Source of the DNA: Leptodactylus fallax | Taxonomy: Eukaryota > Chordata > Amphibia > Anura > Leptodactylidae | Length of the DNA: 64,000 nt | Reading direction: 5' to 3' | NCBI GenBank assembly: GCA_947044405.1 | Contig: CAMRHE010000356.1 | Location: forward strand, 1,612,001-1,676,000 | Part shown: one piece after another, positions 11,315 to 23,215 of the stretch | How the letters are laid out: every line of letters starts with the position of its first letter | Position numbering within the stretch: the first letter of the stretch is position 1 | Made by a program: the position numbers and the translations under genes | The notes under the pieces: model-generated | Seen by the model: the letters and a program-made list of their open reading frames with translations, nothing else | Told to the model about the DNA's origin: nothing | Databases searched by the model: none

Positions 11315-12620
11315 TATCCATTTCCAACGAATAAATCATCACTGAATGAGCTCTGCCTAATCTGAATCATTCCTTTGGTGTGCCTCTTCTTCAGTAGTTA
11401 TACACGACAGGTGTTTAGCCCATTCTCTTTTTAAGATTATTTTTTTTACCATTTTTACCAATAAAAAAAGGCAGCTGCCAGAATTTGAGTAAGTCAGGCG
11501 AAAAAATTTTGTTGGCAGGTAAAGTCAGCCACTTTAGAAAATACAATCTTATGCAAGCAGATGGTAATTAAATAGCAGAAGAAATAAAAACTGGTCTCGC
11601 TTTTTTACATCGATGCATCAATTAAATGTGTGAAAGTGTAAGAAAATTGAAGGCTTTGTTTCAATGATGTTACTGAAAGTAACTATTACAATATTGCTAA
11701 TTAACCCCCCACCATGAAAACTGCTCATGTTCATTCTTATAGTGCAAATACAATACCCACTTCTCATGCAGGTTGTAAGAGCACTTTAGTTGTCTTGTTT
11801 ACCAGCAAATGTTCCTTAATTCCTATGTGATATAGTTCAGCTGTTCACTTTTAATGAGAAATGTAATTTATTTTGTACAACTAATAGATGAAAACTTTGT
11901 AAAGTGTACCCAGTTAAGGCTGAAAGTAAGCACAACGTGATTCATTATATGTCAATAAAGCAATTAGTACGGAATGTTTATTTGAACGTTATTGCATATG
12001 CTACCTCTATAATAATTTTCACCTATATGACCCCAATGTAACAGAATCATGGGAGTTGTTCAAATGTAACATTATATTGACCTATCATGTATACTGAAGG
12101 GTTATGTTTATTTGAGATTTATACATTCTGGCATAGGACTAGTATATATTACATGGCTCAGGTTGTCTATGCTGGAAAAGGATACATATGTACAATACCA
12201 GTAGTATGTCAACAAGGATTTGGCTGCTTATCCACATTGACTACCATAAATCAAGCCAATGATAACATTGATATGTAAAGGACAACTGACATTGACAAAG
12301 TCACTGACCACTAAAGGTACCCATACACCCTCTATAACTGTTGGCTGTTAGCTATTCATCCCAACAGTTCAAAACACATGCACACTTAGTTTGGTTAATT
12401 GTGTATGTAAGATGATCTGCTGCCAGACTTCTCTGGTGGTGGTTTATCTCTATATCGAAGGTGTTGCAAAAGTAGCATGTTAGCTAAGACATGTTTGTAG
12501 TACTGATTCTGCTATGTTAGCAACTACAGTGCAGCAAAGACAGTGGTCTAAATAAATCACTGAGATAACTTATGTAAAGAAAACAAAGTTGTGTGACTGA
12601 GAAAATGTATTTACTGTCAA
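11315..12620. other. Unique non-coding stretch
   Basis: AT-rich sequence without a recognised repeat, element end or coding motif. A short frame at 12087-12278 has no protein signature. Confidence 0.55.
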
Positions 12621-12648
12621 CATTCGTTGATTGTAATGTCAATTTGTA

Positions 12649-12862
12649 TTCCCTTAGTCCTGACAGCAGCACAATATGGGGTATCTCTGCCCCTGTGTGT
12701 TGTTTAGGACAGTGGAACCTTTAATTAGCACCAAAATTAAGGTGCCTCCTACTGGCCCTATAAGAGGGCACCTGAGACCTCCCTCCACTGTGTAAATTAT
12801 AAAGTAAAAGGAAACAAGCTTCTAGGGAGGGAAGCCTTGTGCTGCTGTCAGGACTAAGGGAA
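12649..12862 (+). mobile_element. MITE copy M (left), about 210 bp
   Basis: The ends are inverted: TTCCCTTAGTCCTGACAGCA on the left and TGCTGTCAGGACTAAGGGAA on the right. The interior (CAGTGGAACCTTTAATTAGC and onward) matches the reverse complement of 14456-14545. Relative to the right copy it lacks an internal segment of about 110 bp. No coding sequence and no superfamily assigned; a convincing TSD was not found. Confidence 0.75.
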
Positions 12863-14275
12863 TAATAATAATAATAATAATAGTCCTTTAATAGTCCCAC
12901 AATGGGGAAATTCAGTGTGTTACAGCAGCAAAGATAAGCAGATACAAATACAAATACAACATGTACAGGAATGTTCCAAGGTGAGAGGCATTACTTTGAT
13001 AGCCGACAGACAGATAGGAAGTAGCGGGGGGGGGGGGGGATTTAACAGGCAGAGAGATATTTCAGTTCTCTGTGTGTAATGATCTCCGCTTAGGTCGGTG
13101 TTGGTTGTACAGCCTAACCGCGGTGGGGAGGAAAGACTTCCGATAGCGCTCCTTCTCACACCTAGGGTGGAGCAGTCGGTCACTGACAGTACTGCTCAGC
13201 GCGATCACAGTCTCATGCATGGGATGGGACTTCTTCTTCTGCATGGAGCTCACCACGGACAGTATCCTTCTGTCACCCACCACCTGCACTGGGTCCAGGG
13301 GGCTCCCCAGGACAGAGATGGCCCTTCTAATCAGCTTGTCAAGTTTATTTCTGTCCCTGGTTGATATACTGCTCCCCCAGCAGGCCACTCCAAAGAAGAT
13401 GGCTGATGCCACTACTGAGTTGAAGAAAGTTCTAAGAAGTGCCCCACGGATTCCAAAGGCTCTCAGTTTCCTAAGCAGGTAGAGCCTGCTGTGGCCCTTC
13501 CTGTACAGGGCCTCCATATGATCTGCCCAGTCCAGCTTATTATTAAGGAGCAAACCCAGGTACTTATAGGTGTTCACAATCTCGATGCCCGTCCCCAGGA
13601 TGTCCACTGGTTTAGGAGGGCTTCTGCCTTTGCGGAAGTCCACCACCATCTCCTTGGTCTTCCCCGCGTTAATCTTCAGGTGGTTCCGGTGGCACCAGTC
13701 CACAAAATCCTGGTTCAGTTCTCTGTACTCCCTGTCATCATCATCTGTGATGAGACCCACTATTGCAGAGTCGTCAGAATACTTCTGTAGGTAGCAGCTG
13801 GATGAGTTGCACCTAAAATCTGCAGTGTACAGTGTGAAGAGGAAAGGGGCGAGAACCGTACCCTGAGGTGCCCCCGTATTACAGATCACGGTACCTGACA
13901 CACAGTCTTGGGCTCTCACGTATTGAGGTCGATTTGTGAGGTAGTCTAGGATCCAGTTGGAGAGGTGGTGGTCCACTCCAGCAAGGCCCAGCTTGTCCCT
14001 CAATAACCTGGGTTGTATGGTGTTAAAAGCACTGGAGAAGTCAAAGAACATTATTCTCACTGTGTTCCCTGGTTTCTCCAGGTGAAACAGAGCCCTGTGC
14101 AGAAGATGGATGATGGCATCATCTACCCCAATGCCCGGCCGATAAGCAAACTGGAGGGGGTCCATAGCGGGGCTCACTATAGGCGGAGATGTGTGAGAAC
14201 CAATCTCTCCAAGATCTTCATCAGGTGGGATGTCAGTGCTACAGGTCTGAATACAGATTGACATTACAATCAACG
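12863..14275 (-). mobile_element. 5'-truncated LINE (CR1/L2/Rex-like)
   Basis: On the minus strand the element runs from a truncated 5' side at 14275 through a reverse transcriptase reading frame to a 3' untranslated region ending in an (ATT)n tail at 12863-12883. The short simple-repeat tail and the protein motifs fit the CR1/L2/Rex group rather than L1. The endonuclease domain is absent, so this is a dead-on-arrival copy. It lies between two inverted MITE copies. Confidence 0.88.
13062..14273 (-). CDS. LINE reverse transcriptase, C-terminal part (partial)
   Basis: The open frame is 403 codons. The first ~35 residues may not be native, since the gene is truncated upstream. Reverse transcriptase motifs are QFAYRPG at 41-47, FDFSSAFNT at 77-85 (first catalytic Asp), GAPQGTVLAP at 134-143 and YSDD at 165-168. 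A lysine-rich IRRAISVLG segment and a C-terminal CEKERYRKSFLPTAVRLYN follow, which is typical of Rex/L2-like LINE tails; the frame closes naturally at 13062. Such enzymes prime reverse transcription of their own RNA at a nicked target. The endonuclease half is missing. YSDD instead of the common YADD/FADD is an acceptable family variant. Apart from truncation no break is visible. Confidence 0.88.
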   Translation of the reverse strand: MIVMSICIQTCSTDIPPDEDLGEIGSHTSPPIVSPAMDPLQFAYRPGIGVDDAIIHLLHRALFHLEKPGNTVRIMFFDFSSAFNTIQPRLLRDKLGLAGVDHHLSNWILDYLTNRPQYVRAQDCVSGTVICNTGAPQGTVLAPFLFTLYTADFRCNSSSCYLQKYSDDSAIVGLITDDDDREYRELNQDFVDWCHRNHLKINAGKTKEMVVDFRKGRSPPKPVDILGTGIEIVNTYKYLGLLLNNKLDWADHMEALYRKGHSRLYLLRKLRAFGIRGALLRTFFNSVVASAIFFGVACWGSSISTRDRNKLDKLIRRAISVLGSPLDPVQVVGDRRILSVVSSMQKKKSHPMHETVIALSSTVSDRLLHPRCEKERYRKSFLPTAVRLYNQHRPKRRSLHTEN

Positions 14276-14600
14276 ATTCCCCTTACGTCCGACAGCAGCA
14301 CAATATGGGGAGATAGCAAGTAATTCCCCTAGGGAGGGTTTCCTCGCCTTACAACGTCAAGGACTGTCTGACCAAAGGCTATTGGAAAAACCCCTAGCAA
14401 CGGGAGGTCACCAGAGACCTCCGTCCACCTGTCCCACACAGGACAGAAAAAAACACAGTGGAGGGAGGTCTCAGGTGCCCTCTTATAGGGCCAGTAGGAG
14501 GCACCTTAATTTTGGTGCTAATTAAAGGTTCCACTGTCCTAAACAACACACAGGGGCAGAGATACCCCATATTGTGCTGCTGTCGGACGTAAGGGGAATT
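14276..14600 (-). mobile_element. MITE copy M (right), about 325 bp, inverted relative to left copy
   Basis: The terminal inverted repeats are about 35 bp (ATTCCCCTTACGTCCGACAG and CTGTCGGACGTAAGGGGAAT). It is the same family as 12649-12862 in opposite orientation and longer, so it probably represents the fuller form. No reading frame of note. Confidence 0.82.
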
Positions 14601-14711
14601 ATGACTTTGTTGTTCTACTATATCTTCTTTCATACATCCAAGAAAAAATGTTTTGGTTGCTCTGTAAACCACTGATAAAAAGTCTACTCAGTTGCTTGAA
14701 AACTTTTTTCT

Positions 14712-14945
14712 TTTAGGCTGAGGCGCCACGTTGCAGAAATGCAGCTTTTTTGTTGTAAATTTTAGTGCGTTTTTTTTAACCAAAGTCAGGAGTGAATTGA
14801 GCAGAAGAGAGAAGTGTAAGTACTTCCTAGATACTTCCCATAACTTCTGTAGTCAATACTAGGTTTGGTAAAAAAAAAAAAAAACGCAGCAAAATCTGCA
14901 ACAAAAAAAAGCAGCGTTTCTGCAACAAGTGGCCCAAGCCTAAAG
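14712..14945. mobile_element. Palindromic MITE, about 230 bp
   Basis: Left end TTAGGCTGAGGCGCCACGTT; right end CAACAAGTGGCCCAAGCCTAA. The arms are inverted through GCAGAAATGCAGC and GCAGCGTTTCTGC. A close relative with the same internal AGGATTGGATTGAGCAGAAG-like phrase lies at 54478-54703. Confidence 0.72.
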
Positions 14946-15275
14946 ATTTTTCTCAAATCAAGTGAGTAGGCTGGATAGAGCAGGTGCTTTATAAGTGGAA
15001 TGAAAGTGAAGATCTGCTAATTTGTGTTGTGTAAGTCCCACCTTGTGGGGGGTGGAATTGTTTTAAAGAAATAAGAATCCTTTCTAAGCCATACTTCAGT
15101 TTAAAAAAATTATATAATCGGGCTACAGTTAAAAATTTAGATCAGTCACAATAAATAGAAAAAATTAGCGATGGAACCACTGGCAATTGTGACCTCTGCA
15201 GATCCCACCATCTTAGGGATAACAATATGTGAATGAGAATACAATTAATTTATTTACAGATAATATGGTTTAGAC
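14946..15275. other. Non-coding spacer
   Basis: No gene or clear element end was found between the MITE and the hAT fragment that follows. Confidence 0.5.
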
Positions 15276-15831
15276 CAGGAATGTCCAAAGTTCAGCCCGT
15301 GGGCCAAATGCGGCCAGTGTTGCCTTTAGGGGGCCCTACCCGATCTGCACAGCTTATGTTAATAGGCAGTGAGAGTCCGGTGACGGCCCCTATTAACTTA
15401 TCCATGCTCCTGCTCGCGGCCTCCTGTTCCCTCATCAGCTACCAGGGGGCCCCTATGCACCGCACATTCCTTCATCACAACTTGATGTGTGGCACACAGA
15501 GCCCATTGAAAGCTGAAGAGGGAAGAGGAGGCCACGAGCAGAAACTGGATTGGGAGAACCGTAGAGAAGTGGCACTGCCGAGCCGAGACTGTGGCCTACA
15601 AGCTAAGTACCAATACTTACCTGCTTCGGGCGCACATTACATCACAAGAGTGCACCCCCGAGCAGGGAGACAGAGCTGGAACAGGGAGAAGACAGGTAAG
15701 TAATGACCCAATACTGCTACAGGAGGGACCAACAAAGGGGCCCATACAGTGGTTCTTCACTATTCCCCCCCATGAAGTGACCACTTCACTGATTCCCCCC
15801 CCCCCCAATATAGTGGTCTCTTCACTGTCTA
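15276..15831. mobile_element. hAT-like element, left end only
   Basis: It begins CAGGAATGTCCAAAGTTCAG with a CCCGTGGGCCAAATGCGGCC continuation, the style of hAT-type MITE termini. The matching right end is absent, and another MITE fragment begins near 15832. The apparent 156-codon frame at 15233-15703 has no protein motif and lies within this repeat. Confidence 0.55.
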
Positions 15832-16015
15832 ATCCCATCCGCACAGTGCAGAAAAAAAAATCCACAGCGGAAATGTTGCAATTTCAAAAACGCTAGTGTT
15901 CCATTTTCCGTATTTTCTGTCAAAAACAATCCAGAAAAAAAACGTCATGCATTTCCACCGCGGTCCTTTCTGCAGCATTTCTTTTGCTGTGGCTCACTAC
16001 GTGGGCCCTTAGCCT
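15832..16015. repeat. GGCCCCATGT-type MITE, right part
   Basis: It ends GTGGGCCCTTAGCCTAAA, the reverse of the family's left end (TTAGGCTAAGGCCCCA). GCGGAAATGTTGC and ACGTCATGCATTTCC phrases are shared with the 18.9 kb copy. Confidence 0.55.
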
Positions 16016-16385
16016 AAAACTAAAAATCAATAAACTCTCATATGATTCTTAGTATATAAAGTACAAAAAGCAAAAGACTTATTAACACTCCCTCATACTC
16101 CTCTTCCATGTCCTATGGACACTGCCAGCCATTTTGTAGAACATTTTGTCCCAGAAAATAAAGCATCCAGTTGTTGATGGCATAACCCCTCCTCCTTCAG
16201 CTAGTGGATTATTCTGGATACTGATGATTCTGACCATCCGTGTGCAGACCCTCAGACTGGTTTCTGACACTGCCCCATCATAAAAATCAGTTTTTTATGC
16301 AAGCTCACTATTTGATACCACAGTTATTAATAAAAAAAATATTTATCTACTGTATATAAATGTGCTTAGAAACGCGACAACTTAA

Positions 16386-16895
16386 AGGGGTTGTCCACTT
16401 TCAGACCTATACTGAGTGACAAGTGTTATTTTTTTGTATAATGAAAAGTTATTAGATTTTCCAATATACTTTCTGTATCAATTCCATGCGGTTTTCTAGA
16501 TCTCTGCTTGCTGTCACTAATTCTGCTTAGTTTCAGTGGATAAAAATCAATCCATGGTCATGTGATATACGGTACATGGTCATGTGATGTACACACAGGT
16601 ACACAGTTCATTACCAGGCAGATGTCTGATTACTGTGCTGTGACTATAATGAGCTGTGCACCTGTGTGTCCATCACATGACCATGGACTATATATCACGT
16701 GACCATGGACTGTATTTCACATGACCATTCACTGTATATTACATGACCATAGACTGTATATCACATGACCATGGACTGTACATCACATGACCATGGACTT
16801 ATCTTTATCCACTGAGAAAATAAATGACAGCAAGCAGATATTTAGAAAAACGTGAGGAATTGATAGAGAAAGTATATTGGAAAATATAAACAATA
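16386..16895. mobile_element. Foldback MITE with internal CATGACCATGGACTGT repeats
   Basis: It starts TTAAAGGGGTTGTCCACTTT, like the TTAA MITEs. TTTTCCAATATACTTTCTGT near 16456 is inverted as TACTTTCTCT...TTGGAAAA complement near 16870. CTGCTTGCTGTCA (16505) mirrors TGACAGCAAGCAG (16826). The centre is a run of 20-25 bp repeats containing CACATGACCATGGACTGTAT, in both orientations about a CACCTGTGTGT region. The right TTAA end was not found. Confidence 0.65.
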
Positions 16896-16918
16896 AACAA
16901 TATAATTTGTCTCTGATC

Positions 16919-17165
16919 CTAGGTTCACACCCGCGCTCAGGTTTCCATTCTTTGGGTCTACTTGGGGACCAGAAAAACGGAAACCCAATCCACTTAAAAG
17001 TGGTTACCCGCGTACACCATAGACTATAATGATGTCCGCTGGGTTTCTGCCCGAAAAATGTGGAGAGAAAAGCCCTGCTTGCAAGACTTTTCTCTCCACA
17101 TTTTTCAAGCGGATTGGGGGACGGAATCCCCGAATGGGATGCGAGCGCAGATTAATCCAGCCTTA
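16919..17165. mobile_element. Palindromic MITE (CTAGGTTCACACCC type)
   Basis: The left end CTAGGTTCACACCCGCGCTC is mirrored imperfectly by GAGCGCAGATTAATCCAGCC. In the centre AAATGTGGAGAGAAAAG and CTTTTCTCTCCACATTT form a long hairpin at 17056-17104. Confidence 0.65.
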
Positions 17166-18896
17166 ATTATCAACACAGTCACATAAATCTTTTTATTTGA
17201 AGTATCATTAAAAACAATCTTCGAATTCACAATAAATACCTAATAGTTAAAATACCTGACACCCTTCTCTTTATTCTTTTTGGTCTACTTCTTCCCATTC
17301 TTAACTTCTCAGATTACTCTATGCACACTGTGCTGTTACTTTAATACATTCCCCTTGCTCTTGGCTGGTGCTTGTCTTAGACTACCTTATGAACATTATG
17401 CTTTGGTAGTCTGAGACACTCCTCTGGCTCTTAGATAAGCCAGCCTAGTGCAGAGGAATTGTCCCAGACTATCTAAGCATTTAGTATACTAAATAGAGCA
17501 GTTAATGTAGTGCATGGAGAAATGTTTAGCTATTTTACAGAAATGAAGGGTCACTTAGAACCCAAGGAATAGTGCCAGAAACATTAAAAGGGAGGGCACC
17601 AAGCATTTTAAATCAGGATTTGCATCTATTGTGAAATAATTGTTGTGAACCAATTATATGATATACTGTATAATGAACATATGAATCAGTTTTATCACGA
17701 TTCCCACTGCTATTGTGTATACCACATTGCTTTTTGTGCACAATACATTTATAACTGGTAGTGAATGCTATGGTCCATAAAATTGTGTCCTGAGAATATT
17801 CCCCATTGGTTAGCTTTAAAGCCATCAGTGAGCACAGTGTTCTGATAATATCAGGAGATATATGAGCACCATGTGGACTGTAGACTATGGGTGCAGGGAT
17901 AGTGACAGCAGACACATATTCTATTTATCTTCACATATTCTAAGTCATCATCATCATAGTTTATATAGCACCGAATTCTGTTGAAGATATTGCTGTATAG
18001 GTATTCTGTACATGTTCACTTGCTATTCGTATTGCTAGCATCTATCTAGATTTTATGTCCCTGAGAATAGCAGCTGAAGATATGTCCACAGAGAAGGGTC
18101 TGTTTATAACTAACCCAAGTGTAACACTAGAGCTCCAAGCTCCCAGCCAGGATTGATGAACTGTAAATGTATTCTGTGCTAACTCAAGCATTGATATTTC
18201 ATTTTTCAATGGCAACACCTGCAAATATACAGAACATTGCCAGGGCATCTGTTTTTCTTTTGTGCAGCTCAACTTCAATTTCTGTAAATTATGTAGTTTT
18301 ACTTCAGATGTTATATCTGTCCAATTCCGTTTATTCCAAAGTTTTGGTGAACAGATCAATGATTTAAACTTAGTAAACTTTGTGTAGGTACAGACAGAAG
18401 AGATGTATGCATTCCCTTATGGAAACAACACATGTAATACAGGAGAAATAAAATACCATGAACTGTTACATTATATACTTAGTTTCTGCCTACATACACC
18501 ACCAGCCGATCCTTTTTATATTTTAACTCATACAGCTCTTTCCAGTATCACCAATGTTGTGTATAAACCTATACTGTATATATGCATGAATACTTCTACC
18601 AAGTTAGCATTAATATAGCGCTGTGTTATTTCTCAGTTTCGAGAACACATCAGCTGCTGCAAAAGTCTAAACTTCTGTTTCTTCAAAACAAATGTTGTAG
18701 TGTTGAGGTGTGTAATACAATGGTAATTGTAAAAGCTCTGACACAGGTCCGGCAGTAGGGTACGCTCAAACGGTGCCAAAAACAGCTTGTCTCCCTTAAA
18801 TTGACATGCCTGCCATAAATTGCCAGCCACAGTGAGACCTCCATAAATTGCTAGCCATAGTGTGTCACCCAATGTCAGACAAAATACCTACTTAAG
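17166..18896. other. Unique non-coding stretch
   Basis: No element end or coding motif was found, apart from a short CATCATCATAGTTTATATAGC piece at 17946-17970 that resembles a LINE 3' end. Frames of about 100 codons at 17613-17915 and 18042-18359 show no domain and are judged chance. Confidence 0.5.
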
Positions 18897-19202
18897 ACTA
18901 AGGCCCCATGTAGCAAGCCACAGCCAAAAAACGCTGCGGAAAAGACAGTGTTGGAAATGCATGACGTTTTTTCACAGAAAGTCTGCTTCTATTACACCTA
19001 TATGGAAAACGCCAGCGTTTCTGTAGGTATAATTGACATGCTGCAAATTGCAAAAACGCTCTCATTTTTGAAATGGCAGCATTTCCACTGCAGATTTTTT
19101 TCTGCAATGTGTGGATGAAATTAGCCAGAATTCCATCCTCTTTGCAGATACTGTAAAAGGCTACCAAACCGCTGTGTTTTCGCAAAGTAGGGCTCCAGCC
19201 TA
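18897..19202. mobile_element. GGCCCCATGT-type MITE, fuller copy
   Basis: Left end GACTAAGGCCCCATGTAGCA; right end AGTAGGGCTCCAGCCTAAG. The internal CCAGCGTTTCTGTAGGTATA phrase is shared with the 44.4 and 58.8 kb copies, defining one dispersed family. No protein coded. Confidence 0.7.
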
Positions 19203-19507
19203 AGTGTCATCCTCCTACCTTAAACCCCCACACACTCGCCTCCATAGTGTCAGAAGCTACTATACAGTGCCAGCACTAAAAACAATGCCCCATTTAGTGC
19301 TATTATGCCCACCACAAGACACAATAAATACTTATGTTTTCTGTGCTCCTTTATTTCTACTCCTCTTCACTGAGCACCCACATGTAAGGCTGAGTACACA
19401 TGTGCATTACTTCTGGTTATCTGATGAGTGATATCAGTAGTAAACCAAAGGTGATTGCATACTAGATCTGTCCCATGGTGGACACCAACTGTGTCTGATG
19501 GACCCTA

Positions 19508-20085
19508 ATGAATTATTATTATTATTATTGTTTATTTATATATTGCAGCACCATTAATTCCATGGTGCTGTACATTTGCAGATTTACATACAGTACATAA
19601 GATATACAAAACAGATAATGCTAAGAGACCAACTGGCACAGTGGGATAGAGGGCCCTGCCCGCAAGAGCTTACAGTCTATGAGGGAAGAAGGAGAGACAC
19701 AGAAGGTGACGGGAGAGACTGTACAGGTGGTGGTGTGGTGACAGTAGCGTTATTGGAGGTTGTAGGCCTTCCTGAATAGGTGAGTCTTCAGGGCCTTCTT
19801 GAAGCTCATGATTGTGGGGGGTCAGTCTTATGTGTCTTGGTAATGAGTTTCAGAGTATGGGGGATGCACGGGAGAAGTCTTGGAGACGGTTGTGTAAAGA
19901 GCGGATAAGAGCAGAGCGGTAGGAGGTCTTTGGAGGATCGGAAGTTACGTGCGGGCAGGTAGCGGGAGATTAGGTCGGAGATATATAGAGGGGACAGGTT
20001 GTGGATGGCTTTGTATGTCAGCGTTAGTAGTTTGAACTCTATTCGCTGGGCGATGGGTAGCCAGTGGAGGGTTTGGCAGAATTAC
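19508..20085 (-). mobile_element. L2/CR1-like LINE, 3' end fragment
   Basis: Read on the minus strand, the stretch starts inside the reverse transcriptase C-terminus. Conceptual residues TYKAIHNLSPLYISDLISRY are followed by a frame with stop codons, then a 3' region with GCACCATGGAATTAATGGTGC (a hairpin) and an (AAT)n tail at 19509-19528. The YKAIHNLSP signature is typical of L2-like LINE C-termini. The copy is truncated and has decayed. Confidence 0.72.
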
Positions 20086-22074
20086 ATTGGCAATGAATTA
20101 CACTTCTCAACATTGAAATTGTAACACCAAGAAGAACAAACCATAAGATTATGCAAATTGAGGAAGTAGCAGGTATCAGTAAGATCTGTAAAATAAGCAA
20201 ATTTTACTGCACATAATTCTATTCTGTGGCATGTGGGAAGGGCAAAAAGTCAAACAGAAAGCAAGTTTTTTTTTAGCCACATGAACCTCAAAAATGGTTC
20301 AAGTGGTGTGGGATTATTGTGTGATATCTCCTGTCTATGTGCAAGTTATCCCTACTTGTCCCAAACAAATTCCCGTTGCCTGCTCCTGCCTGACAGTATA
20401 GAGCCTAAGTAGCATATCAGGCACCAAAACAGCACTTATTGCTCAGGAATGGTGGGAGATAGAGAAAAAATTCCAACTGCGCTGGAATCAATGGAGAGGA
20501 GCCTGTGAACAGATGCTAAGCACTGGAGTTAGTGGAGGTAGTGAAAGGTCCACTTTAAAGCCTAGTTTCCTCAGAGCTCAGCACAGCAGCCAGAATTCCC
20601 AGTATGAGGTCTGAGAACATGATAGGTTTTATTAGATTTAAATATTATTTTATAGACACTTGAAAAGAACAAAGTTAAGCAGGTAACAGGAGAACATACA
20701 CTTTACATTAAGTTCTTGTAACTTTTAATTCATTTGGCAATAGTAAAAAATACCAATTCGGTGACATGTTGAGAAGTCTTTACATGAAAAGGCTGCCCAA
20801 GTCTGTATGTACATTACAATACAATATTATATTTCTAATATGTATTACAGTATATTACAATAGTCCAAATCATTGCAATAGCTGAGAGGACACCACATTG
20901 TTAAAACATCTTGTGAGATTTTATTGCACAGGATTATGAAATCCCACACACAATATCAGCTTTCCACACTTTTAGCATTTTCATTCTACTTAGTATCTAT
21001 CAGGATTTCAGTAGAGCAGTAGACAGAGAGCCATGTGCAGAAAATAGTTATATAAAAATTTATCTGTAAATTCCGACACTAGTTTTATTGTCTGATTTAC
21101 AGTATTACACGAGTGTCCTGTCATATAGGATATAGCCATTGAAAAAAGTCATCAGCTTTTCATTGGAGGAGCCTTCTAACAATAAAGGATTGTCCACAGT
21201 GGACAGTCCATACCTGTCAGATGTCAATATAATACATATAATATACTGGTTAATACAACCCGATGGGCATTTATGTGGACAACTGTGAATGCATAAAATG
21301 CTAAAGAGCATTAAATCGTTTACATTTCTACATATGTGAGATCTAGAAGGATGGAAAAGACACTCTGATGTAACTAGTGCATACAACTTCCGCAGGTTGA
21401 GTCGTCACACAGAGGGTAAAAGCATGACTATATTTATATAACAAGTTGCTAACTCATCTGATTTTTACAGACGGTTAGTGTAAACCATATGGCATGCAGC
21501 TTTACAGATATGGTGGACAGCTCTCTAATGACTTCATTATTCAAGGAATGTCTTTGTGACTATATGCAAGTTGTAAACCCTAGGTTTGCACATAGTCCAA
21601 ATTAGCAGGAAGATTAATAATGTACAAGGTTTTATGATCAGGAGCCAAACAGGAACAATTCAGGGCCAGAAGATCAAACCAAACTGTACTGAACCAAGCC
21701 AAATGTAGAAGTAAAGAAAGAAAAACATCTGAAGCTTCATATACCAAAAGGACTGAACTGGTTATTAGTTTATGAAACCAGTTCTAGTTATATAAAACAG
21801 CAAAAGCAATAACAACCAGTGCCTTTAATCTTAGCTAAAGGCCTATTTTCTACATGGTCCATAAATTCTACATAGTTAGTAACACTTCTATAAACAGGAA
21901 ATAAATTGGAAATCAATGCCATATTAAGGGGTATTGCTATCTCATGTATATATGATAAATGCATATATCCACTGATCCAGAAGACCACACATCAAGAATA
22001 TTACAGTTTTGAAAAAGTTAGTCAGTTAAATCTGGGATAAAGCAACTTAAAAATTATAATAATCTCACCGACAG
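20086..22074. other. Unique non-coding stretch
   Basis: AT-rich sequence without a recognised element. No frame has a recognisable motif. Confidence 0.5.
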
Positions 22075-22226
22075 ATGTAGCAGAGTTAACGCAAACTTCT
22101 GCAACTGGTTAAACTGCTGCAGCATGATATTGTATCCAATAATTATTCATTGTTTTGTGTTTATTCCTGTGATAAGATATCACGCTGCAGCAGTTTAAAC
22201 AATCCCGGGTGAACTCTGCTACATTT
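22075..22226. mobile_element. Short palindromic MITE, about 150 bp
   Basis: ATGTAGCAGAGTTAACGC at the left mirrors GTGAACTCTGCTACAT at the right. TTAAACTGCTGCAGCATGAT is inverted as ATCACGCTGCAGCAGTTTAA. No coding capacity. Confidence 0.7.
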
Positions 22227-22616
22227 GTATCTCCTGTTCTAAGTTCCCCGCTGGTCTCTACTTTCTGGTCTCTACTTGACATGCAGCCAATCACTGGCTG
22301 AGAAGGGTCTTTGCTAAAGCTAGTGACAGACTGAGCAGTTCTTTGTGTCAAGATGGTTCAGGAAATGGAGACAAGCAGGGATTCAGTAAATGTCAGAATT
22401 GAGTATTGCTTCCTTTGATTTTTAAGCCATTCTTACACCTTCAAAAAAATTAGTGGTCAGCCTACACCTTTAAGAAAAGCCTGACATAATAGTTTTATGT
22501 TGAAACTTCCTAAGTACAAACTAAAAATCAACAAGCAGCCCATGGTCTCTGATCCCCCTCCCTTCCTCGTTTCCTCGTCCTGTGTACGTGGTGTCTAGTG
22601 TTCTATATGTCCTCAT

Positions 22617-23034
22617 TAGAGATGAGCGAATCAATTGTGCAGAAGTGGAATTCAATCCGAATTTCAAGAAATCTTCGATTCGCCACGATTCCGGATTTCC
22701 TGATGCTTCGCAGTAACGAATATTTAGTAAGGACCTTTGTGACATGAGATGGTCACATGATATTCTCTAGTGATGTGATTGGGTAGGCCCGTCTTTGCTT
22801 GTTAGCAGATCCTTCCACATGAATAAAAGTTGTCCGTGCTGAAGAGAGAGAGAGAGAGAGAGAGACATGACCGCGGCATCCAAGGGCTTCCACCATTTTG
22901 CCGGCAAACCCCGGCTCTCTGCAGCCCAGAAATAGCTGTTTATTTGCCGCGAAGTAATTCGGATCGAAGCGAATTTTTTTGGAACTTTGAATCGAACTGC
23001 CGAATCGAACTTTTAAGAAATTCGCCCATCTCTA
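22617..23034. mobile_element. GAGATGAGCGAA-type MITE with (GA)n microsatellite
   Basis: The ends are TAGAGATGAGCGAATC and GAAATTCGCCCATCTCTA. The interior contains a GA run at 22841-22865 and GCGAAGTAATTCGGATCG near the right arm. A decayed right end of similar type may lie at 40060-40105 (GCTTGCTCATCTC). Confidence 0.68.
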
Positions 23035-23215
23035 GTTCTCGTTTATATTATTCTTTGGTCATGCACTTTGCAAGTTGATTATTCTCAAAGTTGTTGTTCT
23101 TGGTTTGCACTGCCTCTCTGTTTGTACTTTTAACTTCTTGTAAAAATTCAATAAAGATTACAGTTTAAAAAAAAAAAAAAAATCAACAAGCAGCATAAGA
23201 CCAAACATCATTAGT

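Noticed and set aside
15233..15703. 156-codon frame
   Set aside because: Falls in the hAT-like fragment; low-quality residues and no motif.
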